DNA from: an uncultured Subdoligranulum sp.
Lineage (GTDB): Bacteria > Bacillota > Clostridia > Oscillospirales > Ruminococcaceae
Length of the DNA: 34,110 nt
Assembly (NCBI GenBank): GCA_900545545.1
Contig: UQZO01000021.1
Span: 1-34,110, forward strand
Direction: 5' to 3'
The number at the start of each line of letters is the position of its first letter. The first letter of the stretch is position 1. The notes below the pieces were generated by a model, which was not told the DNA's origin, ran no database searches, and saw only the letters and a program-made list of their open reading frames with translations. Both the position numbers and the translations under genes were made by a program. Shown in pieces: positions 15,373 through 22,966 of this stretch.

Positions 15373-17514
15373 ATGATTGTTTGTGACAATACCCAACGGC
15401 GGTATGCCCTGCACACCGCCCACACCACCTACCAGATGGCTGCCGATGCCGACGGCCGCCTGCTTCATCTGTACTACGGCAAGCGCACCGATGCCCCGCG
15501 CACCATTGCCCCGCCCCACAACGACCCCGGCTGCTGGCCCGACCTGCTGCCGCAGGAATACCCGGCCCCCGGCCTGGGCGACAACCACGCGCCCTTTTTC
15601 GCCCCGGAATGGTCCGACGGGTCCCGCGCGGCGGCGCTGCACTTTGCGGGGGCGGAGGTTTGCCCCGCGCAGGAGGTGCTGCCCGGGCTGCCGTCCTTTC
15701 ACACCGGCGGCGAGACGCTGCGTATAACGCTGCAGGACCCCCAGAGCCTTACGGTGACGCTGCGCTACACCGTCTTTGCGGATTGTGACCTCATCACCCG
15801 TTCCGCCGTGGTGGAAAACACCGGCAGCGCCCCTGTCACGCTGCGGGGCGTTCCCTCCGGCGTGGTGGATTTTGCCCGCAAAGACCTGGACCTCATCACC
15901 TTTGACGGTGCCTGGGCCGCCGAGCGCACCCCCTTCCGCGGGCCGGTGCGCCCCGGGGTACAAAGCATCGGCAGCGTAGGCGGCATCCCCACCCATGCGC
16001 ACAACCCCGCCGTGGTGCTGTGTGCCCCCGATGCCACCGAGAACCGGGGCGATTGCTGGGGGCTGGCGCTGGTGTACAGCGGCAATTTCCGCATCCAGAC
16101 CGAGCGCACCACCGCAGGCATCCGGGTTTCGGCGGGCATCGAGCCCTATGGCTTTGCCTGGCCCCTGGCCCCCGGCGAATGCTTTTCAACGCCGGAACTG
16201 GCCCTGGTATACAGTGAACAGGGTCTGGGCGGCATGAGCCGCTGCTTCCACGATGCTGTGCGCAGCCATCTGCTCCGCGGTCGCTGGCGTGACCTGACCG
16301 CCCCGCGCCCCGTACTGCTGAACAGCTGGGAAGCCTGCTATTTTACCTTTAACGAAGAAAAACTGCTGACGCTGGCCCGCGCCGCCAAGACCGCCGGGGC
16401 CGACCTGTTTGTGCTGGACGACGGCTGGTTCCGCGGGCGCAACAGCGACACCACCAGCCTGGGGGACTGGGTGGCCGATTGCGCCAAACTGCCGGAAGGC
16501 GTGCCCGGGCTGTGCCGCAAAATCAAAGCCCTGGGCCTGGATTTCGGCATCTGGGTGGAACCGGAAGCCATCAGCCCCGACAGTGACCTCTACCGCGCCC
16601 ACCCCGACTGGGCACTGCAGATCCCCGGCCGGGACACGCTGGAGATCCGCCACCAGTACACCCTGGATTTTTCCCGCGCCGATGTGCGGGAAGGCATCTG
16701 GCAGCAGCTGACCGCCCTCTTGGACAGCTGCCCGGTGCGCTACCTCAAGTGGGATGTGAACCGCAGCCTGGCCAACGTCTGGAGCGCGGCGCTGCCCGCC
16801 GACCGCCAGGGCGAGGTGTACCACCGCTATGTGCTGGGCCTGTATGAACTGCAGCAGCGCCTGGTGGACCGTTACCCCGACCTGCTGCTGGAAAACTGCG
16901 CAGGCGGCGGGGCCCGGTTTGACTTCGGGATGCTGTACTACAGCCCCCAGATCTGGTGCAGCGACAACACCGACGCCCTGGACCGGCTGATGATCCAATA
17001 CGGCACCAGCTTTTTCTACCCGCCCTGCGTGATGGGCGCCCACTATTCCACCGTGCCCAACCACACCACCGGGCGCACCGCCAGCGTGGAAGCGCGGATG
17101 GCGGCGGCTCTTTCAGGCACCTTCGGCTTTGAGCTGGACCTGACCCAATACACCCCCGAGCAGCTGGATGAACTGCGCCCCTTTGTGGATTTTTACCACG
17201 CCCACGGCGCTTTGCTGCGCACCGGAACCCTGTACCGCCTCTGCCCGCCCGACGGCGGTGCCGCCTGGGCCATTGCCGCCCCCGACGGAAGCGAAGCGGT
17301 GGTCTTTGCCTCTGGCTGCGTGCTGGATGGCCGCAGCCTGCCCCTGCCCTTTGCGGCCGGTCACCATGCCTACCGTGCGGCCATGCTGGCCACCGGGCTG
17401 GAAGGCTGCACAGAGCGTTACAGCGGCGAAAGCCTGGCCGTGCACGGTCTGCCGCTGCCCGCCCTGCGGGGGAACATGCCCGGATTTCTTTGCCACTTAC
17501 AACAGGAGGATTGA
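15373..17514 (+). CDS. GH36 alpha-galactosidase
   Basis: This 713-residue cytosolic enzyme removes alpha-1,6-galactosyl side groups from galactomannan oligosaccharides. After an N-terminal beta-sandwich domain comes the TIM barrel with LLNSWEACYF, FVLDDGWFRGR, GIWVEPEAISPDSDLY, YLKWDVNRS with nucleophile Asp461, and CSDNTDALDR with acid/base Asp531. The 70-residue distance between the two is the one known for characterised GH36 enzymes. ENCAGGGARFDFG, also conserved, lies between them. AAAGGAG precedes the ATG. The GH113 gene starts three bases after its stop. The lack of a signal peptide fits intracellular trimming of imported galactosylated oligosaccharides; raffinose-type sugars are an alternative substrate. 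Confidence 0.95.
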   Translation: MIVCDNTQRRYALHTAHTTYQMAADADGRLLHLYYGKRTDAPRTIAPPHNDPGCWPDLLPQEYPAPGLGDNHAPFFAPEWSDGSRAAALHFAGAEVCPAQEVLPGLPSFHTGGETLRITLQDPQSLTVTLRYTVFADCDLITRSAVVENTGSAPVTLRGVPSGVVDFARKDLDLITFDGAWAAERTPFRGPVRPGVQSIGSVGGIPTHAHNPAVVLCAPDATENRGDCWGLALVYSGNFRIQTERTTAGIRVSAGIEPYGFAWPLAPGECFSTPELALVYSEQGLGGMSRCFHDAVRSHLLRGRWRDLTAPRPVLLNSWEACYFTFNEEKLLTLARAAKTAGADLFVLDDGWFRGRNSDTTSLGDWVADCAKLPEGVPGLCRKIKALGLDFGIWVEPEAISPDSDLYRAHPDWALQIPGRDTLEIRHQYTLDFSRADVREGIWQQLTALLDSCPVRYLKWDVNRSLANVWSAALPADRQGEVYHRYVLGLYELQQRLVDRYPDLLLENCAGGGARFDFGMLYYSPQIWCSDNTDALDRLMIQYGTSFFYPPCVMGAHYSTVPNHTTGRTASVEARMAAALSGTFGFELDLTQYTPEQLDELRPFVDFYHAHGALLRTGTLYRLCPPDGGAAWAIAAPDGSEAVVFASGCVLDGRSLPLPFAAGHHAYRAAMLATGLEGCTERYSGESLAVHGLPLPALRGNMPGFLCHLQQED

Positions 17515-17517
17515 ACC

Positions 17518-18426
17518 ATGCAACCTGTCCATGGCATCAACTTTGCCCCCTTTTCCCCGCGCGGCGCACTGGCCGGGGAAGCTGCCCGTGCCGAGCTGCG
17601 CCGCATGCGGGAGCTGACGGGGGCCGACACCGTCATCTTCTGCCCTGCCGCCGTGCAGGCCACCCCTTTCAGTGAAAAGATGGACTTCACCGGCGCCCAC
17701 ACCACCGCCGACGAGGAGCTGCTTTCCATCACCCGGGCAGCCAAAGACCTGGGCCTGCGGGTATTCTGGAAGCCAACCGTCAACTGTCTGGACGGCACCT
17801 GGCGCGCCCGCATCAGCTTTTTTGACCACGATGTCCCCTGCGAGTCCAAGTGGGGGCCCTGGTTTGCCGGGTATACGGCGTTCCAGACCCATTTTGCCGC
17901 GCTGGCCCGGCAGGCAGGCATCGAGCTGCTGATCCTGGGCTGTGAGATGACCCAGACCGAACACCGGGAAGCCGAATGGCGGGCCCTGATTGCCTCGGTA
18001 CGCAGCGTATACGACGGCGCCATCGCCTACAACTGCGACAAATACGGCGAGGAGTACGTTCCCTGGTGGGACGCCGTGGATGTGATGGCTTCCAGCGGGT
18101 ACTATCCCGTTGGTTCCATCGGCCAGAACCTCGACCGCATCGAGCAGGTGGTGCGCCGGATGAACAAGCCCTTCTTCTTTGCCGAGGCGGGCTGCATGCG
18201 GGTACAGGGTTCGGCCCAGGTGCCCAACGACTGGACGCTGCAGGGCGCCCGGGATGACGAGGAGCAGAACCGCTGGTACCAGGCCCTGTTTGCCGCCCTG
18301 GCCACCCGCCCCTGGCTGCGCGGCGCCGCGCTGTGGGACTGGCCGCTGGATGCCGCCCACGACAGCTCCTACTCTTTCTGCCATGCCCCGGCGCTGGCCA
18401 CCATCCGCGACGCCTGGCAGCGCTGA
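17518..18426 (+). CDS. GH113 beta-mannosidase/mannanase, intracellular
   Basis: This 302-residue protein matches GH113: GINFAPFSPRG at the start, FWKPTVNCLDGTWR, LGCEMTQTEHR with acid/base Glu143, SSGYYPVG, and FFAEAGC with nucleophile Glu223. The two glutamates are 80 residues apart, as in the structurally known GH113 mannanase (151 and 231). There is no signal peptide, so it acts on imported oligosaccharides; the related Roseburia enzyme is an exo-oligomannosidase, and this is the likely role here. CAGGAGG lies within the end of the GH36 gene. This is the last gene of the operon, followed by a terminator. Confidence 0.92.
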   Translation: MQPVHGINFAPFSPRGALAGEAARAELRRMRELTGADTVIFCPAAVQATPFSEKMDFTGAHTTADEELLSITRAAKDLGLRVFWKPTVNCLDGTWRARISFFDHDVPCESKWGPWFAGYTAFQTHFAALARQAGIELLILGCEMTQTEHREAEWRALIASVRSVYDGAIAYNCDKYGEEYVPWWDAVDVMASSGYYPVGSIGQNLDRIEQVVRRMNKPFFFAEAGCMRVQGSAQVPNDWTLQGARDDEEQNRWYQALFAALATRPWLRGAALWDWPLDAAHDSSYSFCHAPALATIRDAWQR

Positions 18427-18457
18427 CGGAGAGAAAAGTTTTCCACCAAAAGCAGGC

Positions 18458-18487
18458 AAAGCCCTCCCCGATTCCGGGGAGGGCTTT
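18458..18487. terminator. Terminator between convergent GH113 and hcp
   Basis: A perfect 13-base stem (18458-18470 with 18475-18487) closes an ATTC loop. The T-rich tract on the plus side is interrupted; on the minus strand TTTGCCTGCTTTT follows. It probably serves both convergent operons. Confidence 0.8.
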
Positions 18488-18495
18488 GTGTTATT

Positions 18496-20136
18496 TTATG
18501 CGTTTTCGCCGAAGAAGAGTTTCATATCCTCCTCCACGGTGCCGATGCCTGCGATGCCGAAGTTTTCCACCAGCACCCTGGCCACGTTGGGGCTGAGGAA
18601 GGCCGGCAGCGTGGGGCCGAGATGGATGTTCCTGACCCCCAGGTAGAGCAGGGCCAGCAGCACGATGACGGCTTTCTGCTCATACCAGGCGATGTTGTAG
18701 ATAATGGGCAGATCGTTGATATCCTCAAGGCCGAAAACTTCCTTCAGCTTGAGGGCGATGACCGCCAGCGAGTAGGAGTCGTTGCACTGGCCGGCGTCCA
18801 GCACCCGGGGAATGCCGCCGATGTCGCCCAGGTCCAGCTTGTTGTACTTGTACTTGGCGCAGCCTGCCGTGAGGATGACGGTATCCTTGGGCAGGGCCTT
18901 GGCAAACTCGGTGTAGTATTCCCGGCTTTTGGCGCGGCCGTCGCAGCCCGCCATAACAACGAACTTCTTGATGGCGCCGCTCTGGACCGCTGCCACGATC
19001 TTGTCGGCCAGGGCCAGCACCTGGGCGTGGGCAAAGCCGCCCACGATCTCACCAGTTTCCAGCTCCGCCGGGGGCGGGCAATGCTTGGCCTGCTCGATGA
19101 GGGCGGAGAAATCCTTCTCTTCCCCGATGCCGCCGGGGATGTGCACGCAGCCGGGATACCCCGCAGCGCCGGTGGTGTAGAGGCGGTCCTTGTAGCTGTC
19201 CTTGGGCGGCACGATGCAGTTGGTGGTCATGAGGATGGGGCCGTGGAAGGCTTCAAATTCCTCCTTCTGCTTCCACCAGGCGTTGCCGTAGTTGCCCACA
19301 AAATGGGGGTACTTCTTGAACGCCGGGTAGTAGTGGGCGGGCAGCATCTCGGAATGGGTGTAGACGTCCACGCCGGTGCCCCGGGTCTGCTCCAGCAGCA
19401 TTTCCAGGTCCCGCAGATCGTGGCCGGATACCAGGATGCCGGGGTTCTTGCCTACACCGATGTTGACCCTGGTGATCTCGGGGTTGCCGTAGGCCGTGGT
19501 GTTGGCCTTGTCCAGCAAAGCCATGCCCTGTACACCGTACTTGCCGGTTTCCAGGGTCAGAGCCACCAGATCGTCGGCAGTCAGGCTGTCATCCAGGGTA
19601 GCGGCCAGGGCGCGCTGCAGGAAAGCGTCCACGTCCGCGTCGTCCTGCAGCAGGGCGTTGGCGTGTTTGGAGTAGGCGGAAAGACCTTTCAGTCCGTAGG
19701 TGATGAGCTCCCGCAGCGAGCGGATGTCCTCATCCGCAGTGGAGAGCACCCCCACCGTGCGTGCTTTGGCCATCCAGTCCCCTTCTCCGTCCCAGCGGGC
19801 GGCCGCGGGCAGGGCGGAAGCATCGCCCAGCTGCGCCAGCAGTTCCCGCTTGGCATCCAGCGTGGCGGTGATGCGCGCCTCGATATCGGCGCGGTCAAAG
19901 TTCGCGTTGGTGATGGTGGTGAACAGGTTGAGGGTGATCAGGTGGTTGATGTCCGCCGGTACCGCCTTGCCCTGCTCCCGCAGGGCGGTGGTCACCGCCG
20001 AAAGGCCCTTGGTCACCCAGACCAGCAGGTCCTGCATGGCGGCTACATCGGGCTGCTTGCCGCAGACGCCCACCATCGTGCAGCCCTTGCAGCCTGCGGT
20101 TTCCTGGCACTGGTAACAAAACATCTTCTCGTTCAT
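18496..20136 (-). CDS. hcp: Hybrid cluster protein (hydroxylamine/nitric oxide reductase)
   Basis: This 546-residue redox enzyme carries an Fe-S cluster near the N-terminus and a hybrid Fe-S-O cluster. The N-terminal cysteines are Cys7, Cys10, Cys16, Cys19 and Cys25 in FCYQCQETAGCKGCTMVGVC. The hybrid-cluster regions follow in order: SGHDLRDLEMLLEQ, YTHSEMLPAHYYP, TTNCIVPPKDSY, GAAGYPGCVHI, LTAGCAKYKYNKL and LDAGQCNDSYSL. The family reduces hydroxylamine in vitro and nitric oxide in vivo and is induced by nitrosative stress. I chose ATG at 20136 because AAAGGAG lies about eight bases upstream and the family starts there; an in-frame ATG at 20211 would add 25 unrelated residues. It follows a cupin gene by 22 bases. 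Confidence 0.95.
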   Translation of the reverse strand: MNEKMFCYQCQETAGCKGCTMVGVCGKQPDVAAMQDLLVWVTKGLSAVTTALREQGKAVPADINHLITLNLFTTITNANFDRADIEARITATLDAKRELLAQLGDASALPAAARWDGEGDWMAKARTVGVLSTADEDIRSLRELITYGLKGLSAYSKHANALLQDDADVDAFLQRALAATLDDSLTADDLVALTLETGKYGVQGMALLDKANTTAYGNPEITRVNIGVGKNPGILVSGHDLRDLEMLLEQTRGTGVDVYTHSEMLPAHYYPAFKKYPHFVGNYGNAWWKQKEEFEAFHGPILMTTNCIVPPKDSYKDRLYTTGAAGYPGCVHIPGGIGEEKDFSALIEQAKHCPPPAELETGEIVGGFAHAQVLALADKIVAAVQSGAIKKFVVMAGCDGRAKSREYYTEFAKALPKDTVILTAGCAKYKYNKLDLGDIGGIPRVLDAGQCNDSYSLAVIALKLKEVFGLEDINDLPIIYNIAWYEQKAVIVLLALLYLGVRNIHLGPTLPAFLSPNVARVLVENFGIAGIGTVEEDMKLFFGENA

Positions 20137-20158
20137 GGGTTTTCTCCTTTGTAATGCG

Positions 20159-20491
20159 TCAGAATACAACGACCAGCAGCATCTTGAACGCTTCCTCGCC
20201 AAAAACGGCATGGGGGTGCCCCGCGGGCATCACGATGGATTCTCCCTCGTGGAGGATATACTCCACCCCGTCGATGGTGATCTTGCCCACGCCGTCCAGG
20301 CAGGTGACAAAGGCGTCGCCGCCCGAAGCATGGGTGCTGATCTCCTCGCCTTTATCGAAAGAGAACAGCGTGATGCTCAGCGCTTCGTTCTGGGCCAGCG
20401 TCTTGCTGACCACCTGGCCGGGCTGGCAGGCGATCTGGTCCTTGAGGACCAGCACCTCCGCTTTGGTGATATTTTTCAATTTGCCGTCCAT
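20159..20491 (-). CDS. Small cupin-domain protein
   Basis: This 110-residue single-domain cupin has its first conserved segment at EISTHASGGDAFVTCLDG and its second at ESIVMPAGHPHAVFG, with histidines suited to bind a metal. The function is not recognisable from sequence. It is the first gene of the hcp operon and shares its predicted anaerobic/nitrosative promoter, so a role beside Hcp in coping with reactive nitrogen species is possible but only inferred. GGGAGG precedes the ATG by seven bases. Confidence 0.85.
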   Translation of the reverse strand: MDGKLKNITKAEVLVLKDQIACQPGQVVSKTLAQNEALSITLFSFDKGEEISTHASGGDAFVTCLDGVGKITIDGVEYILHEGESIVMPAGHPHAVFGEEAFKMLLVVVF

Positions 20492-20563
20492 AGCAAAACC
20501 TCCCGGTGATATAGTATGTGAAATTGGGGCAGCGTTTTTTCACGCCGCCGGGCTTCGCATGCT

Positions 20564-20607
20564 AAGATACACCATTTTCGGGGCGGCGTATGTTGTAGTT
20601 ACAACAT
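20564..20607 (-). promoter_or_regulatory. hcp operon promoter with CRP/FNR-type palindrome
   Basis: On the minus strand the palindrome ATGTTGTA-AC-TACAACAT (20607-20590) has perfect 8-base arms. A -10-like TATCTT is at 20569-20564. A start about seven bases further on puts the palindrome centre near -41.5, the position used by CRP/FNR-family activators, and no good -35 is needed. HcpR, a CRP/FNR-family regulator, is the known controller of hcp in many anaerobes; its involvement here is inferred. Confidence 0.6.
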
Positions 20608-20670
20608 GGAAAGGTTTTCCTCTGCCCAATGTGTACCAAACCGGCCCCAAAACCTTGTGCGCTTTGAACA

Positions 20671-20699
20671 TTGACACCCGGTCCCCGGCGCTGTATCAT
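20671..20699 (+). promoter_or_regulatory. Sigma-70 promoter of xylB
   Basis: TTGACA (20671-20676) and TATCAT (20694-20699) are separated by 17 bases, leaving a leader of about 50 bases before the xylulokinase start. The rest of the 265-base intergenic region holds the hcp promoter; I see nothing else in it. Confidence 0.75.
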
Positions 20700-20756
20700 A
20701 AGGAAAGAACTTATATAAATGTGTTTTACAAAAGTTTCAGAAAGGCGGTATCTTTC

Positions 20757-22241
20757 ATGTTCTATATCGGCGTCGATCTCGGCACCTCGGCCTGTAAGTT
20801 CCTGCTGGTGAACGAGGCAGGCGAAGTCTGCCACCAGGTCACCCGGGAGTATCCCCTCTCCATGCCGCACACCGGCTGGAGCGAGCAGGACCCCGCCCTG
20901 TGGTGGAAAGCCTGTCTGGACGGCATCCCGGCACTTTTGCAGGGGTTTGATGCTGCCCAGGTGCAGGGCATCGGCATCGGCGGGCAGATGCACGGCCTGG
21001 TGGCGCTGGACGCCGCCGGCGAAGTGCTGCGCCCGGCCATTTTGTGGAACGACGGCCGCACCGCCAAAGAGACCGACTACTTAAACAACGTCATCGGCCG
21101 CGAAACGCTGAGCCGGTACACCGGCAACATCGCCTTTGCGGGCTTTACGGCGCCCAAGATCCTGTGGATGAAGGAGCATGAGCCGGCGCTGTTCGCCCGC
21201 ATTGCCAAGATCCTGCTGCCCAAGGATTACCTCGTCTACCGGATGACCGGCCGGTTCGCCACCGATTATTCCGACGCTTCGGGCATGTTGCTGCTGGATG
21301 TGGAGCACAAATGCTGGAGCAAGGAGATGTGCGAGATCTGCAGCGTACAGCCCGAATGGCTGGCCACCCTTTACGAGAGCTGGCAGTTTGTGGGCTGCCT
21401 GCAGCCGGAGGTAGCCGCCGCCCTGGGCCTGCCTGCCGGGGTCAGGGTCTGCGCAGGCGCCGGCGACAACGCCGCGGCCGCCATCGGCACCGGCACCGTA
21501 GGCGACGGGCGGTGCAACATCAGCCTGGGCACCTCGGGCACCATCTTCATCAGCCGGGACCGCTTCGGCGTGGATGCCACCAACGGGCTGCACGCCTTTG
21601 CCCATGCGGACGGCGGCTGGCACCTGATGGGCTGCATGCTTTCGGCAGCGAGCTGCAACAAATGGTGGATGGACGATATTCTGAAGGTCACCGCCAAAGA
21701 CTACCCCGCCGAGCAGGCCCCCATCACCGAGGACAAGCTGGGCCGCAACCCGGTGTTTTTCCTGCCCTACCTCATGGGCGAGCGCAGCCCCATCAACGAC
21801 ACCGACGCCCGGGGCACCCTGATCGGCCTGAGCATGAACACCACCCGCGCCGACATCACCCAGGCCGTGCTGGAGGGCGTAGCCTTCGCCATCCGGGATT
21901 CCTTTGAGGTCGCCCGCAGCATCGGCGTGACGATCCCCCGCTCCAACCTTTGCGGCGGCGGCGCCAAGAGCGCCCTGTGGGGCACCATCCTGGCCAACGT
22001 GCTGGGCATCCCGCTGGATATCCTCGTCACCGAGCAGGGCCCCGGCTACGGCGGCGCGCTGCTGGCCATGGTCTGCTGCGGCCGGTTTGCCACCGTGCGC
22101 GAGGCCACCGACGCCCTGGTGCACGTGAGCCGCACCATCCAGCCCGACCCCGCGCTGACCGCCCGCTACGAGGAGCGCTACCGCAAATTCAAACAGATCT
22201 ACCCCACCTGCAAAGCCCTGTTCAAAGAACTGGCAGACTGA
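20757..22241 (+). CDS. xylB: Xylulokinase
   Basis: This 494-residue FGGY-family kinase phosphorylates D-xylulose to xylulose 5-phosphate in the cytosol. The ATP-binding phosphate loop is IGVDLGTSACK with Asp6. GIGGQMHGLVALD and LWNDGRT follow in the N-terminal domain, the catalytic base is Asp237 in CAGAGDNAAAAIG, and SLGTSGTIFIS forms the second nucleotide loop. Positions correspond to Asp6 and Asp233 of the E. coli enzyme. I chose ATG at 20757, where family similarity begins, with AAAGGCGG upstream; the open frame extends further 5' but lacks similarity. No xylose isomerase is visible; the next gene is DUF4867. The product would enter the pentose phosphate pathway. Confidence 0.94.
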   Translation: MFYIGVDLGTSACKFLLVNEAGEVCHQVTREYPLSMPHTGWSEQDPALWWKACLDGIPALLQGFDAAQVQGIGIGGQMHGLVALDAAGEVLRPAILWNDGRTAKETDYLNNVIGRETLSRYTGNIAFAGFTAPKILWMKEHEPALFARIAKILLPKDYLVYRMTGRFATDYSDASGMLLLDVEHKCWSKEMCEICSVQPEWLATLYESWQFVGCLQPEVAAALGLPAGVRVCAGAGDNAAAAIGTGTVGDGRCNISLGTSGTIFISRDRFGVDATNGLHAFAHADGGWHLMGCMLSAASCNKWWMDDILKVTAKDYPAEQAPITEDKLGRNPVFFLPYLMGERSPINDTDARGTLIGLSMNTTRADITQAVLEGVAFAIRDSFEVARSIGVTIPRSNLCGGGAKSALWGTILANVLGIPLDILVTEQGPGYGGALLAMVCCGRFATVREATDALVHVSRTIQPDPALTARYEERYRKFKQIYPTCKALFKELAD

Positions 22242-22266
22242 TGCTGCCCCAAACGGAGGAACTGCT

Positions 22267-22908
22267 ATGACCATCTATCCTGTTACCGCACCGGAATTTG
22301 CCCCTTACGGGCGCGTTGTTTCCGGCTATGAGACCGAGTGTGCCGCCATCACCGCGGCGCTGACCGCCCACACCCCGCTGCCCGAGGGCACCGGCTATGT
22401 GCCGGAGGACCCGGCGCTGCAAACCCTGCCCGAGGCTGCCGTGCTGGGCACCTCGCTGTACGGCGGTATGCCGGTACAGTTCGGCTGGTGCAACGGCCAC
22501 AACACCAAGCTCAACTGCCTGGAATACCACCGGGACAGTGAGTTCAACCTGGGCACCGAGGATTTCATTCTGCTGTTGGCCAAGCAGGATGAAATCGTAG
22601 ACGGCAAGCTGGACACCGCCAAGGTCAAGGCCTTCCGGGTTCCTGCCGGGGTGCTGGTGGAAGTGTACGGCACCACGCTGCACTACGCCCCCTGCCACAC
22701 CGACCCCGCCAAGGGGTTCCGGGTGCTGATCGCCCTGCCCAAGGGCACCAACACCGACAAGCCCGACCTGCCGGTGCGCGGCAGCGACGACGCCTGGCTG
22801 TGGGCCTGCAACAAGTGGCTGCTGGCCCATCCCGACTCCGCCGAGGCCGCCCAGGGCGCCGTGGCAGCGCTGACGGGTGAAAACCTGGATATTGCCGCGA
22901 TGCTGTGA
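22267..22908 (+). CDS. DUF4867 family protein, cupin-like
   Basis: This 213-residue protein looks like the DUF4867 family. NTKLNCLEYHRDSEFNLG (about residues 79-96) and VEVYGTTLHYAPCH (about 131-144) place His, Glu and His residues as in metal-binding cupin folds. Its function is not established as far as I know. It starts 25 bases after xylB, with CGGAGG before the ATG, and shares its promoter, so it probably acts on a sugar upstream of xylulose. A cupin-type isomerase or epimerase making xylulose (lyxose isomerase is a cupin) would fit, but this is a guess from context. A terminator follows. Confidence 0.75.
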   Translation: MTIYPVTAPEFAPYGRVVSGYETECAAITAALTAHTPLPEGTGYVPEDPALQTLPEAAVLGTSLYGGMPVQFGWCNGHNTKLNCLEYHRDSEFNLGTEDFILLLAKQDEIVDGKLDTAKVKAFRVPAGVLVEVYGTTLHYAPCHTDPAKGFRVLIALPKGTNTDKPDLPVRGSDDAWLWACNKWLLAHPDSAEAAQGAVAALTGENLDIAAML

Positions 22909-22924
22909 CCCATTTCCAATACGC

Positions 22925-22959
22925 AAACGCCCTGACCGGGACCCCGGTCAGGGCGTTTT
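22925..22959. terminator. Bidirectional terminator between DUF4867 and DUF4832 genes
   Basis: A 15-base perfect stem (22925-22939 with 22944-22958) has AAA before it and TTTT at its end. It closes the xylB operon on the plus strand and the pel-type operon on the minus strand. Confidence 0.9.
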
Positions 22960-22966
22960 GTCTTGG

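Noticed and set aside
20507..20517. TACTAT on the minus strand as the -10 of the cupin-hcp operon
   Set aside because: It would place the start almost on the ribosome site, leaves no suitable -35, and does not match the palindrome's position; TATCTT at 20569-20564 fits better.
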